NCBI RefSeq assembly: GCF_001705235.1
Contig: NZ_MCGV01000001.1
Span: forward strand, 1,674,001 to 1,738,000
Length of the DNA stretch: 64,000 nucleotides
Direction: 5' to 3'
Source of the DNA: Clostridium pasteurianum
Lineage (GTDB): Bacteria > Bacillota > Clostridia > Clostridiales > Clostridiaceae
Shown here: positions 9,472-18,335 of the stretch, in pieces
Layout: the number at the start of each line of letters is the position of its first letter
Position numbering within the stretch: position 1 is the stretch's first letter
Program-made: the position numbers and the translations under genes
The notes under the pieces: model-generated
What the model saw: only the letters and a program-made list of their open reading frames with translations
What the model was told of the DNA's origin: nothing
The model's database searches: none

Positions 9472-10776
9472 TTATATTAAAATATCGCTTAACACTCTTC
9501 CATCTACATTTTTCATTTGAAGTCCAAGAATTGCCGCCATAGTAGGACCCTCATCAACAAGCTTAGCTGATTCTAGCCTAAATCCTTTTTTTATTCCACA
9601 TCCTGCGGCTGCAAAAAACGACTTGTAATTATCTTTTAATGGATCATATCCATGAGTTGCAGCATAATATCCAAATTCGTTTACCCTTGCTTTTGACTTT
9701 TTTATCTTAACAACAACATCTTTTTCATTCCAATTATTATCAAAATAATATCCATCTTCTGCCTCTAGCATAAAATCGAAATCACCTTTAACTCTCTTTT
9801 TAAGAGCTTGCACTTTAGTATATACAGCCTTTATACCGTATTTTCCACTTTCTTTCATATCCATCAAAAGTTTTAAAACTTTATCTTTATTCTTATTACC
9901 CATTACTTTTACTTGATTTGAACCATCACAATAATTCGAATATGCCTTACAATTAATTATTTTGCCTTTTTTATTTAGTTTTATAAGTCCTTTTTGAGCA
10001 AATGCAGTATTAATGCAAATTTTATAATCCACATCTGAAAACCCATGATCTCCTAAAACAATAAAAGCTGTATCTTCATATATATTAGCTTTTTTTGAAG
10101 CTTCTATTATTTTACCAATCCGCTCATCTTCATGTTTTAAAGCTTCATATACCTCATTAGATGCAAATCCGTATTTATGCCTTGTATAATCTATTTCATT
10201 TAAATGTACTAATGTTAAATTAGTTCTCTTTTTTCTTATAGTATAGCATGCACACGCACACGCAAAATTGTCTAAATTAAACTGATTTATCTTGTTTAAT
10301 ATCTTTCCAAATCTTAAACCAAGACTTATTATAAATAAAGGTGTACCATTCATAAGAGAAGTTATAATATGACTTCCATACTTTTTTACATTCCAAATTT
10401 CAGGACAATTATATTGAATATTAGATTTCGCCATAACCGGCCAAAATATATTACCAACCTTCATATTATTTTCAATTGCAATATCGACTAAAGTTGGAAC
10501 CTTAATATATTTTTTTTGCCAGTACCAATGCTGCTTCCTTACTCCAATTTCCATTCTTTCATTGTTAAATATACCATGTCTTTCAGGATATGTCCCCGTA
10601 ATTATAGATGTATGTGCCGGATAAGTAGTGGATGGATATATCCCCGTAACATTTCTAACATAAGAGCCCGTATTTATTATTTTTGAAAAATTAGGTAGTT
10701 TTTTTATAAAATCAAAATCTTGTGAATTTAACGCATCAACAGAAATAACCACAAGATGCTTTGCTTTAGTTTTCAT
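9472..10776 (-). CDS. type I phosphodiesterase/nucleotide pyrophosphatase family protein
   Basis: A 434-aa alkaline-phosphatase-superfamily enzyme. I prefer the second ATG (10776), which follows GGAGG, over the ATG six codons upstream, which overlaps that site. Metal-binding and nucleophile motifs are visible: VVISVDAL near the N-terminus (first Asp), YPSTTYPAHTSI with the catalytic threonine, the GDHGFSD metal site and a late THGYDP histidine. No signal peptide, so probably cytoplasmic. The substrate is likely a phosphodiester or pyrophosphate compound. Its 3' end abuts a truncated repeat, but the domain looks complete. Confidence 0.85.
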   Translation of the reverse strand: MKTKAKHLVVISVDALNSQDFDFIKKLPNFSKIINTGSYVRNVTGIYPSTTYPAHTSIITGTYPERHGIFNNERMEIGVRKQHWYWQKKYIKVPTLVDIAIENNMKVGNIFWPVMAKSNIQYNCPEIWNVKKYGSHIITSLMNGTPLFIISLGLRFGKILNKINQFNLDNFACACACYTIRKKRTNLTLVHLNEIDYTRHKYGFASNEVYEALKHEDERIGKIIEASKKANIYEDTAFIVLGDHGFSDVDYKICINTAFAQKGLIKLNKKGKIINCKAYSNYCDGSNQVKVMGNKNKDKVLKLLMDMKESGKYGIKAVYTKVQALKKRVKGDFDFMLEAEDGYYFDNNWNEKDVVVKIKKSKARVNEFGYYAATHGYDPLKDNYKSFFAAAGCGIKKGFRLESAKLVDEGPTMAAILGLQMKNVDGRVLSDILI

Positions 10777-10956
10777 AATGTTTTTGTCCTCCATACAATT
10801 AAATTTTATATGTAATATTATTATACTACTATCCTATTACACTGTGAACTATATAAAAACAAGCTAATGCAATCCTACTTATATAATAATACATACTTAT
10901 ATAATACTACATAGTTTCACATTAACTTGTTATAATTAATTGATTTATGTTAAATT

Positions 10957-12183
10957 TTATTTTTCTGAATATAATTTAATTATATTAACTATTACTTCTA
11001 CAGCCTTAGCCATAGCAAATGTAGGTATATATTCATATTTTCCGTGAAAATTCATTCCTCCGGTAAATAAATTAGGTGTTGGAAGCCCCATGAAAGACAA
11101 TCTAGCACCATCAGTGCCTCCTCTTATAGCTCTTACTAGTGGCTCAACATCAGCATTTTTCATTGCTTTATATGCTATATCTACAACATGCTTAGCCAAA
11201 TCAATTTTTTCTTTCATATTATAATATTGATCTTTAACATCTATACTCAATATCTCGCTTCCATACTTACTATTTATAAACTCAGCAGCTTTGAGCATAA
11301 ATTTTTTCTTATTCTCAAATTCCTTTTTAGAAAAATCTCTTATTATGTAATGCAACTTAGTTTCTTCAATACTTCCCTGTATACCAACTATATGGTAAAA
11401 TCCTTCATAATTTTCGGTATGCTCTGGAACTTCATTTTTAGGTAAAAGATTCATGAATTCTTCTGCAATACTGATAGAATTTATCATTTTATTTTTAGCT
11501 GAACCAGGATGAACGCTTCTTCCCTTTATTACAATTTTTGCTTCAGCAGCATTAAAATTCTCATATTGAAGTTCTCCAAAATCTCCACCATCAAGAGTAT
11601 AGGCAACATCTGCTCCAAACTTCTTAACATCAAAATAATCTGCACCTCTACCCACTTCTTCATCAGGCGTAAATCCTATACAAATTCTTCCGTGCTTTAT
11701 CTCTGGATGCTTTATAATATAATCTACAGCAGTTATTATTTCTGCAACACCAGCCTTATCATCTGCACCGAGTAATGTTGTTCCATCTGTTGTAATTAAA
11801 GTTTTTCCCTTATATTCTAAAAGCTCAGGAAAATCCTTTGGAGACAATACAATATTTTTTTCCTTATTAAGTACAATATCTTTTCCATCATAATTATCTA
11901 CAAATTGTGGATTAACACCTTCGCCATTCATATCAGGACTTGTATCCATATGAGATATAAAACCTACTGCTGGTACTTTTTTGTCTGTATTAGCAGGTAA
12001 ATATGCCATGACATATCCCTTTTCATCAATAGATACACCTGAAAGTCCTAAGCTTTTCAATTCACTTGCAAGTTCATTTCCAAGTTTAAGCTGCTTTGCA
12101 GTACTAGGTGTAGTGTCAGAATTTTCATCAGATTGTGTATCGAATTTTACATATTTCAAAAATCTATTTATTACTTCCTCCAT
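10957..12183 (-). CDS. pepT: peptidase T (tripeptide aminopeptidase)
   Basis: A 408-aa M20-family zinc aminopeptidase that removes the N-terminal residue from tripeptides in the cytoplasm. The ATG at 12183 is preceded by AAAAGAG at 8 nt; the upstream GTG (12192) overlaps that site. Visible motifs: VGFISHMDTSPD (first zinc histidine and Asp), the GADDKAG bridging Asp, the TPDEEVGRG catalytic Glu pair, and RGGTDGARLS and NFHGKYEYIP near the C-terminus. The full M20/PepT architecture is present. The preceding 160 bp hold no gene. Confidence 0.96.
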   Translation of the reverse strand: MEEVINRFLKYVKFDTQSDENSDTTPSTAKQLKLGNELASELKSLGLSGVSIDEKGYVMAYLPANTDKKVPAVGFISHMDTSPDMNGEGVNPQFVDNYDGKDIVLNKEKNIVLSPKDFPELLEYKGKTLITTDGTTLLGADDKAGVAEIITAVDYIIKHPEIKHGRICIGFTPDEEVGRGADYFDVKKFGADVAYTLDGGDFGELQYENFNAAEAKIVIKGRSVHPGSAKNKMINSISIAEEFMNLLPKNEVPEHTENYEGFYHIVGIQGSIEETKLHYIIRDFSKKEFENKKKFMLKAAEFINSKYGSEILSIDVKDQYYNMKEKIDLAKHVVDIAYKAMKNADVEPLVRAIRGGTDGARLSFMGLPTPNLFTGGMNFHGKYEYIPTFAMAKAVEVIVNIIKLYSEK

Positions 12184-12207
12184 AAAAATCACTCTTTTCT
12201 TTAAATA

Positions 12208-13263
12208 TTAAATAACCTCTTGTATAATTATATCATTATGCTGCAATAAATCTATTTCATATGGTGAAATTGATTTTTTATCAGCACCTTCATAAACAAC
12301 TCTTATGATAGGTCTGTCTGGAAAATGCTCATTTTGATTAACAACGTAACCTTCAATACCATTTGAAAGCTTAACACAAGAACCTAATGGGTAAACGAAA
12401 AACACACTTCTAAATTGATCTACCAATTCAGGATCAAACATACTTCCGGCCCCAGATAATATAAGTTCATATGCTTCATTTGGCTTAAATCTATCTCTAT
12501 ATGACCTATTAGCACTTACGGCTGTAAAAACATCGCATATACTTATTATCCTGCCAAACTGTGATATTTCTTTTCCTGCCAAACCTTTTGGATACCCACT
12601 TCCATCATACCTTTCATGATGCTGAAAAACGCCATCCATAACTTCATCACTTAAAACGTTTAACTTCCTTAATATATCTTTTCCATATTGAGGATGCTGT
12701 TTTATAATTTTGAATTCCTCATCGGTTAATTTACCCCGCTTATTTATAATTTCACTTGGAATTTTGGTCTTACCAATATCATGAAGTATACCTGAAATGG
12801 TTAAATCTTTTAATCTTGAAGTACTCATTCCCATAGATAATCCTAGAAAAGCCGCCATAATCCCAGTATCAAGGCAATGAATATAAGTATAATTATCGTA
12901 CATCTTAACCTCATAAAGATTAGTATTTATAGTGCCTTTTTTTGCTATATAATCAACAAGTTCATCAACAGTTTCCATTGCTTCCTTACAACTTTCATAA
13001 TCACCAGTTATTAAATTATTAAATACTAGCGGCATCTTTGTAAGTGTATTTGTTTTAACTTTTTGTAACTTTTTATCAACCTTAATATCATCTAATTTTT
13101 CATCTTCTACATGTACCATAAATACATTTCTACTCTTTAAAAAGTTAATGCTTCCTCTGCCAATCTTAGTTCCTTCTTTTATTAAAAGCTTTCCAGTATC
13201 GTCATATATATCCTTTGCAATTATATCGTCAGGCTTAAGGTCCTTAATAAAAACCATTTTCAT
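12208..13263 (-). CDS. HD-GYP domain protein (putative c-di-GMP phosphodiesterase)
   Basis: A 351-aa protein; the ATG at 13263 follows GGAAGTGG at 6 nt. The first ~125 residues form a small N-terminal domain of the kind often found before HD-GYP modules. The HD-GYP domain (about residues 125-300) shows GILHDIGK with the HD pair, HPQYGKDIL, QHHERYDGSGYP with the GYP signature, and a helical tail. HD-GYP proteins hydrolyse c-di-GMP to pGpG or GMP. It is cytoplasmic and has no receiver domain. It is the last gene of the Hsp70-like cluster (33 bp after the 976-aa protein), which suggests linkage to that system. Confidence 0.9.
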   Translation of the reverse strand: MKMVFIKDLKPDDIIAKDIYDDTGKLLIKEGTKIGRGSINFLKSRNVFMVHVEDEKLDDIKVDKKLQKVKTNTLTKMPLVFNNLITGDYESCKEAMETVDELVDYIAKKGTINTNLYEVKMYDNYTYIHCLDTGIMAAFLGLSMGMSTSRLKDLTISGILHDIGKTKIPSEIINKRGKLTDEEFKIIKQHPQYGKDILRKLNVLSDEVMDGVFQHHERYDGSGYPKGLAGKEISQFGRIISICDVFTAVSANRSYRDRFKPNEAYELILSGAGSMFDPELVDQFRSVFFVYPLGSCVKLSNGIEGYVVNQNEHFPDRPIIRVVYEGADKKSISPYEIDLLQHNDIIIQEVI

Positions 13264-13295
13264 TAATAGCCACTTCCCTCTCATAAATTTATTCT

Positions 13296-16226
13296 CTATA
13301 TTCTTACGAATTTATATCTATCACTACTAACTTTAAAAAATGGTCTCACGAAAATATCAACATTCTCAATGTTTATAAAAGCCCTGTTTTCATTACCACT
13401 ATAAACTATTTTGCCATCCATCATGGAAGTAGGTTCCTTTTTTTCATTTACAACTAAAACATAGTCAGGAACCACAGTACTGCCATGATCTTTTAATGAA
13501 AACAAAATTCCTCTATTAAGCCCAAATATACCCTTTGACCTTTTTATTTCGTAGTGAATTTCCTCAATACCTAAATTACCCAATTTACATCTCATTCCAA
13601 AGGAATACCTTTTTATATACGATGTCTCATAAACAGAAAAAACCGTAAAAAAATACTCTTTATACTGCAAATTTTCAATTACAAATGCAGCATTATTATT
13701 ATATTCCTCTAATGAAATTTCTCTATATAGCGTTTCCTTATCATTTATACCATCACAATAACCATTGAATTTCAAACCAACCAAAACTTTTTCTATTCCA
13801 GCTGGCCATCTCCATTGGAGATATAGTTTTTTGTCAAAAATATATCCAGTAAGTTTTTCAACTTCATTTAAAATTGATATGTGCTGCTCTCTTCCAATGC
13901 AAGCCGTATTACCCTCAGATACCACTGGCAATATAAAGATTGTTCCAGCATCAATATCTTTTATTTCACACTCTCCTTCATTCTTTATAAGAGCTTTATT
14001 AGCTAAATTATTTAATTTGTTCTTTTGTAAAAGTTGCCCTTCCTCAAAACCAAAAGGATTGGATGAATAAAATATATGAACCTTACCTTTATAATCTTTC
14101 CTCTTCCATTCCACTTTCAAATTATGTTCTTTTGAAATCGAAAGTTTAATGTTATCAATTGTTTCTGGAGGCTTTATAGTTTTTCCAAAACAAGTAACAC
14201 CTTTAGTTGCTATTTCCTTTCCTTTAATATCTCTATATTTTGTAATTATTAAATAGCCATAATTCTTTCCATCTATAAGCCCCTTATCTTCGGCTCCAAA
14301 TAAAGATACATCCCTAAGCTTTGTACCGTCTCCTTCTTTCGATGGAAGCATTCCTTCTTTTCTCCATACCTCTACAGCCTTTGCCTTTACAGGGATACTC
14401 CAGGACAAAATTATTTCTTTACTACCACTTTCTACTTCAATATTGTCAACCTCAAATATAGGCATAACAGGTCCAACATACGAGAAGGCTTTTGAATAAA
14501 TATCTCCTCTACACGAAAAAACAGCATAATAATAAATTTGTCCTGCTTCTACAGCAGAATCTGTAATTTCATTTTTTAATGTATCTCCTATTACTTTGCC
14601 ATCATTAATGGACTCTGGCTCATTTCTAAGCTTTCTTATTACTCTATATTTAATATTATTGTTCTGTCCCTTGTCCCATTTTAGATTCACACTATCATTC
14701 AAAATCTCATATTTTAAATTATATGGAGGCTGCGGTGGATATTTTGAAAGCCACCTTAAAGCGTACTCACAATCGCTGCAAACATTAAGTGCCTCAGTAC
14801 AAATCTCTGTTATATGTTCTTCATCTTTTACATCTTTAATTTTTTCTATGACTTTTTCTGATTCTTCTATCTTAATGCTTATTATTCTCTCATAGGTTTC
14901 TATAAAATACGAAAAGTTCATACCTTTTAATGCTATAATTTCTTTCATTGCAGTGTAATAAGCTTTCCTATCTATAAGTTCAAGAATCTTATTTTCCCTA
15001 TCAACAATTATATTTCTCTTATGCTCAACTACTTTTATCATATCTTTTATTCTAGAGTTATCACTCCATAACTCTTGAGCTCTTTTTAATAAAGAATATG
15101 CGCCTTCAACGTCATTGTATGCAATCTTATTTTCAGCATCTCTTAGAAGATCAGCTGCTATATTCATATCTTCTACATGAAAACCACAATTAGTACATAC
15201 CTTTTCAGAAGAACTTATAACTCTATGGCATTTTGGACAAGTTACTTTCAATGGGAATCCGCAATTATAACAAAATCTAGATATTTTATAATTTAAGCAC
15301 CCACATATACCGCATCTTTCCATTGTTTCTACGGATAAATGTTTAGGAACCTCAACAGATATTTTTCTTTGAAAGCACAAACTTTTTATGTATCCCTTGG
15401 CTTTAGCTGTATCCATTCCCCTTGTAGTAAGTTCTTTAATTATAGAATCAAACTCTTCGCAAGCTATATATCCTTTTGAAGATAGAATATCTATTATTTC
15501 AGATAAACCCTTTGTGCTACCATTTTTTAAAGCAGCATCATATTTTTCACGATTTTCTTCATCTTTAAAAATATCATCACACATACCTTGAAGTATAGAA
15601 CTTGCAGTTACGAACGCATCCTTTAAAGATGATTTCTTTATCTCCTCATACTTTCTTTTAGATGCCATTTTTATAGCAATTAGATTTGTTGACATAGAAA
15701 CATTAAGGAAATCATATAAAGACTTTTTGCCGACTATTTCAAGATTTGATTTTATTTTGTTCATTCTCGTAATATCAAAAGCATTATTATCACTAATTTG
15801 TTCTTTTTTACTCTTTTCGTATCTTTTTACTGGAACTTTAATTCTAATGTTTATCTCTGAATCATTAAATTCTTTAAACTTTTTTCTAAGAGCATCTTTT
15901 TCTGTATCAAATATATAACCTTTTGAACATAAAAATTTTATAGCTTCATCTAAAATATTATATCTATGCTTCTCTTTCTCCTTTTTTTCCTTAATTGCCC
16001 TTTTCCATTCTTCATTTCTAGAATACTCACTCTTAAGCATGACATTCTCTATCTCCGGAATCATACTTAAATACAATTTTGCCTTAACAGCTTTAGTTGG
16101 ATGATTTCTGAGTTTTGACCATTCACTTCTTTTTTTATTTATTGCATTTCTAATCTTTTCTTCATCCTGCTCTTTAGGCTCTATAGATAATTTCAAAAGG
16201 GTATAGAAATTTTCCCTTCTCTGCAT
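13296..16226 (-). CDS. large J-like / zinc-ribbon / FN3-like protein of the Hsp70 cluster
   Basis: A 976-aa protein starting at the ATG that follows GAGGTG. There appears to be an internal duplication. Each half pairs a J-like helical segment (about 10-85 and 172-237; the second has YDFLNVS and ENREKYD) with a block holding SKGYI and a strand such as IRIKVPV or ISVEVP. Neither segment has the canonical HPD motif (the first has NHPT). Two zinc ribbons follow (CGICG/CYNCG and CPKC/CTNCG, about 308-351), then a TPR-like helical stretch (about 355-435) and several FN3-like beta domains to the C-terminus. No signal peptide, so probably a cytoplasmic adaptor. The next upstream genes are two Hsp70s and a GrpE, so a cochaperone role is likely but unproven. 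Confidence 0.7.
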   Translation of the reverse strand: MQRRENFYTLLKLSIEPKEQDEEKIRNAINKKRSEWSKLRNHPTKAVKAKLYLSMIPEIENVMLKSEYSRNEEWKRAIKEKKEKEKHRYNILDEAIKFLCSKGYIFDTEKDALRKKFKEFNDSEINIRIKVPVKRYEKSKKEQISDNNAFDITRMNKIKSNLEIVGKKSLYDFLNVSMSTNLIAIKMASKRKYEEIKKSSLKDAFVTASSILQGMCDDIFKDEENREKYDAALKNGSTKGLSEIIDILSSKGYIACEEFDSIIKELTTRGMDTAKAKGYIKSLCFQRKISVEVPKHLSVETMERCGICGCLNYKISRFCYNCGFPLKVTCPKCHRVISSSEKVCTNCGFHVEDMNIAADLLRDAENKIAYNDVEGAYSLLKRAQELWSDNSRIKDMIKVVEHKRNIIVDRENKILELIDRKAYYTAMKEIIALKGMNFSYFIETYERIISIKIEESEKVIEKIKDVKDEEHITEICTEALNVCSDCEYALRWLSKYPPQPPYNLKYEILNDSVNLKWDKGQNNNIKYRVIRKLRNEPESINDGKVIGDTLKNEITDSAVEAGQIYYYAVFSCRGDIYSKAFSYVGPVMPIFEVDNIEVESGSKEIILSWSIPVKAKAVEVWRKEGMLPSKEGDGTKLRDVSLFGAEDKGLIDGKNYGYLIITKYRDIKGKEIATKGVTCFGKTIKPPETIDNIKLSISKEHNLKVEWKRKDYKGKVHIFYSSNPFGFEEGQLLQKNKLNNLANKALIKNEGECEIKDIDAGTIFILPVVSEGNTACIGREQHISILNEVEKLTGYIFDKKLYLQWRWPAGIEKVLVGLKFNGYCDGINDKETLYREISLEEYNNNAAFVIENLQYKEYFFTVFSVYETSYIKRYSFGMRCKLGNLGIEEIHYEIKRSKGIFGLNRGILFSLKDHGSTVVPDYVLVVNEKKEPTSMMDGKIVYSGNENRAFINIENVDIFVRPFFKVSSDRYKFVRI

Positions 16227-16242
16227 TTTATTCACCTCATAA

Positions 16243-18321
16243 TTAATGCATCTTTATTGAACCATTTTTTTGAAACATTCTTAGTCCACTTTCCGATTCT
16301 GAAATAACCCTTGCAATTTTTGAGAACGATTGTTTTAAGTTTGAAACTTCAGTAAAAATAGAATTTTCTTTGCAAGTAGCTATTTTATCTAAAAATTCCT
16401 TCTTAGCATCACCAAATCCAACTGCTGCAATTTCAATTCCACTTTCCTTACACTTATTAACTTCTGCCATTATATCAGTTTTGCCATACCACTGACCATC
16501 AGTAAGAACTACAACAAATGAGTCCCCATATGCATCCTTTAAAACATTATATGCTTCGCCAAAAGGTTCAGATAAAGTTGATGTTCCTACATCAGCTTTT
16601 TTAAGTCCTTCTATTGCTTCAAATATTTCTTCCTTATTACTTGTTAATTTCATTAAGGTTTGAACTCTATCAGCAAAAGCAACAAGTGCCACAGAAGAAT
16701 TATCCATATCTATATTATCTATAAAAGTCTTTGAAGCCTCTACTGCTTCTTTAAGGGGTACTCCCCTCATACTTCCAGATAAATCTATAGATATAACTAT
16801 GCTTTTATGAACTATTTCCTCTTCTTCCTTTAATTCTTCATCCCATTCAAAGTTTTCCGGAATTTTATCTATTCTAAGTGGAAGGTTTTTACCAGTTTCC
16901 CTCTGAACTGCAAAAACCTTAGCAACACCATTCTTATTATAAGCATACTCAATATCTATAACTGAAGGTTTTCTTCCAACATAATCTATATCATAAAATA
17001 CATATTTCCCCAAAACAGTGCAATCTGAAATTTCTTCGCTCTCACCTTGAAGCATATACACTTCGAGAACATTATTTCTGTTTTTACCAGTCCTAATCTC
17101 ATAAGGTCTCTTTTCGCTGCATGGTATTTTTTTATTTTTGCTTATTATTATACTGTTTATATATTTTTGCCCTGAACTATCAAAAGCCACCATTCCTAAA
17201 CTGTGACTCATTACATCCTCAGTTTTTTTGTATCCTCCCAGTGTAAATATAACTTTATCACTAGTACTTTTATTTTCCATAGATGCCGTAATTGCCGCAC
17301 CAATAGAAACTGCTTCGTCCACATTTATTCCCGTTATAGGCTCCTTTTTACTTACTTTTCTGATAAATTCAAGTACCATTGGCATTCTAGTTGAGCCGCC
17401 AACTGGAAGAACACCGTCTATATCCTCCCAAGAAAGTCCAGCACTTTTTATGACATCTTCGCTTAAACTTCTTGTTCTTTGAAGTAAATCTCCTGTGAGG
17501 GACATAAACATTTCTCTTGTTATTGTGAATTTTTCATTGAGATCACAGTAGTAAACATTTATATCCGTACTATCCCTTTTAGAAAGATGTTTCTTTGCAT
17601 TCTCACATTTCACAAGAATGTCATTGTAATATTCAACATCATCCATTGGATTTACTCCAAACTTCTCAAAGAACTTTTCTCCTATATACATGGCAATCCT
17701 ATCGTCCCAATCCTTGCCACCTAATTCATGATCTCCATCAGTACTTAAAACCTTTATAATTTCTTTCTCTATATGAACAAGGGTTACATCAAAAGTACCA
17801 CCACCAAGATCGTATACAAGAATATTTTTCTTATCTTTTACATCCTTCATTCCATAAGCTATAGCTGCTGCAGTCGGCTCATTTAATATACTTGAAACAT
17901 TAAAACCAGCTCTCTTACCTGCATTTATAGTAGACTGTCTTTGTAAATTATTAAAATAAGCCGGCACAGTTATAACTGCATCTGAAACCTCACATTTAAG
18001 AAAAGCCTCTGCATCCTTCTTTAATTTTTTAAGAACTATTACAGATAAATCCTCTGCGTTATAATACTTCTCACCAAACTGAAGTACATAGTTTTCATCT
18101 CCAATATTTCTTTTAAAAAAGCAGGCTATGTTGTTATCTCCCATTGCCTGCATTTCTTTTGCCCCGTCACCTACAATAATTTCATCATCGCCAAAATATA
18201 TAACTGAAGGAGTTAATGTATTTCCTTCTGCATTATTTAAAACTTTAGGAATTCCATTTTCATCGATTATGGAAACTACAGAAAATGTAGTTCCTAGATC
18301 TATACCTAAACTATATTTCAT
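16243..18321 (-). CDS. Hsp70 (DnaK-like) ATPase fused to a C-terminal VWA domain
   Basis: A 692-aa protein. Residues 1-350 are an Hsp70 nucleotide-binding domain with GIDLGTTFS (phosphate 1), VYDLGGGTFDVT (phosphate 2) and PVGGSTRMP (adenosine loop). A divergent substrate-binding-like region (about 355-490) follows. Residues 506-692 are a von Willebrand factor A domain with the MIDAS motif DLSGS (D513, S515, S517), GTST and a later VLTDG. There is no Hsp70 alpha-helical lid. It lies between the lid-less DnaK and the J-like/FN3 protein with gaps of 14 and 16 bp, so it is co-transcribed. Inference: an ATP-driven machine that presents a metal-dependent binding domain. Substrate unknown. Confidence 0.9.
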   Translation of the reverse strand: MKYSLGIDLGTTFSVVSIIDENGIPKVLNNAEGNTLTPSVIYFGDDEIIVGDGAKEMQAMGDNNIACFFKRNIGDENYVLQFGEKYYNAEDLSVIVLKKLKKDAEAFLKCEVSDAVITVPAYFNNLQRQSTINAGKRAGFNVSSILNEPTAAAIAYGMKDVKDKKNILVYDLGGGTFDVTLVHIEKEIIKVLSTDGDHELGGKDWDDRIAMYIGEKFFEKFGVNPMDDVEYYNDILVKCENAKKHLSKRDSTDINVYYCDLNEKFTITREMFMSLTGDLLQRTRSLSEDVIKSAGLSWEDIDGVLPVGGSTRMPMVLEFIRKVSKKEPITGINVDEAVSIGAAITASMENKSTSDKVIFTLGGYKKTEDVMSHSLGMVAFDSSGQKYINSIIISKNKKIPCSEKRPYEIRTGKNRNNVLEVYMLQGESEEISDCTVLGKYVFYDIDYVGRKPSVIDIEYAYNKNGVAKVFAVQRETGKNLPLRIDKIPENFEWDEELKEEEEIVHKSIVISIDLSGSMRGVPLKEAVEASKTFIDNIDMDNSSVALVAFADRVQTLMKLTSNKEEIFEAIEGLKKADVGTSTLSEPFGEAYNVLKDAYGDSFVVVLTDGQWYGKTDIMAEVNKCKESGIEIAAVGFGDAKKEFLDKIATCKENSIFTEVSNLKQSFSKIARVISESESGLRMFQKNGSIKMH

Positions 18322-18335
18322 ACATACCTCAATCC

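Noticed and set aside
10859-10931. ACAAG-TAATG / CATTA-CTTGT inverted repeat between the phosphodiesterase and pepT genes
   Set aside because: Arms are short and interrupted with a loop of about 50 nt and no T-tract; too weak to call a terminator.
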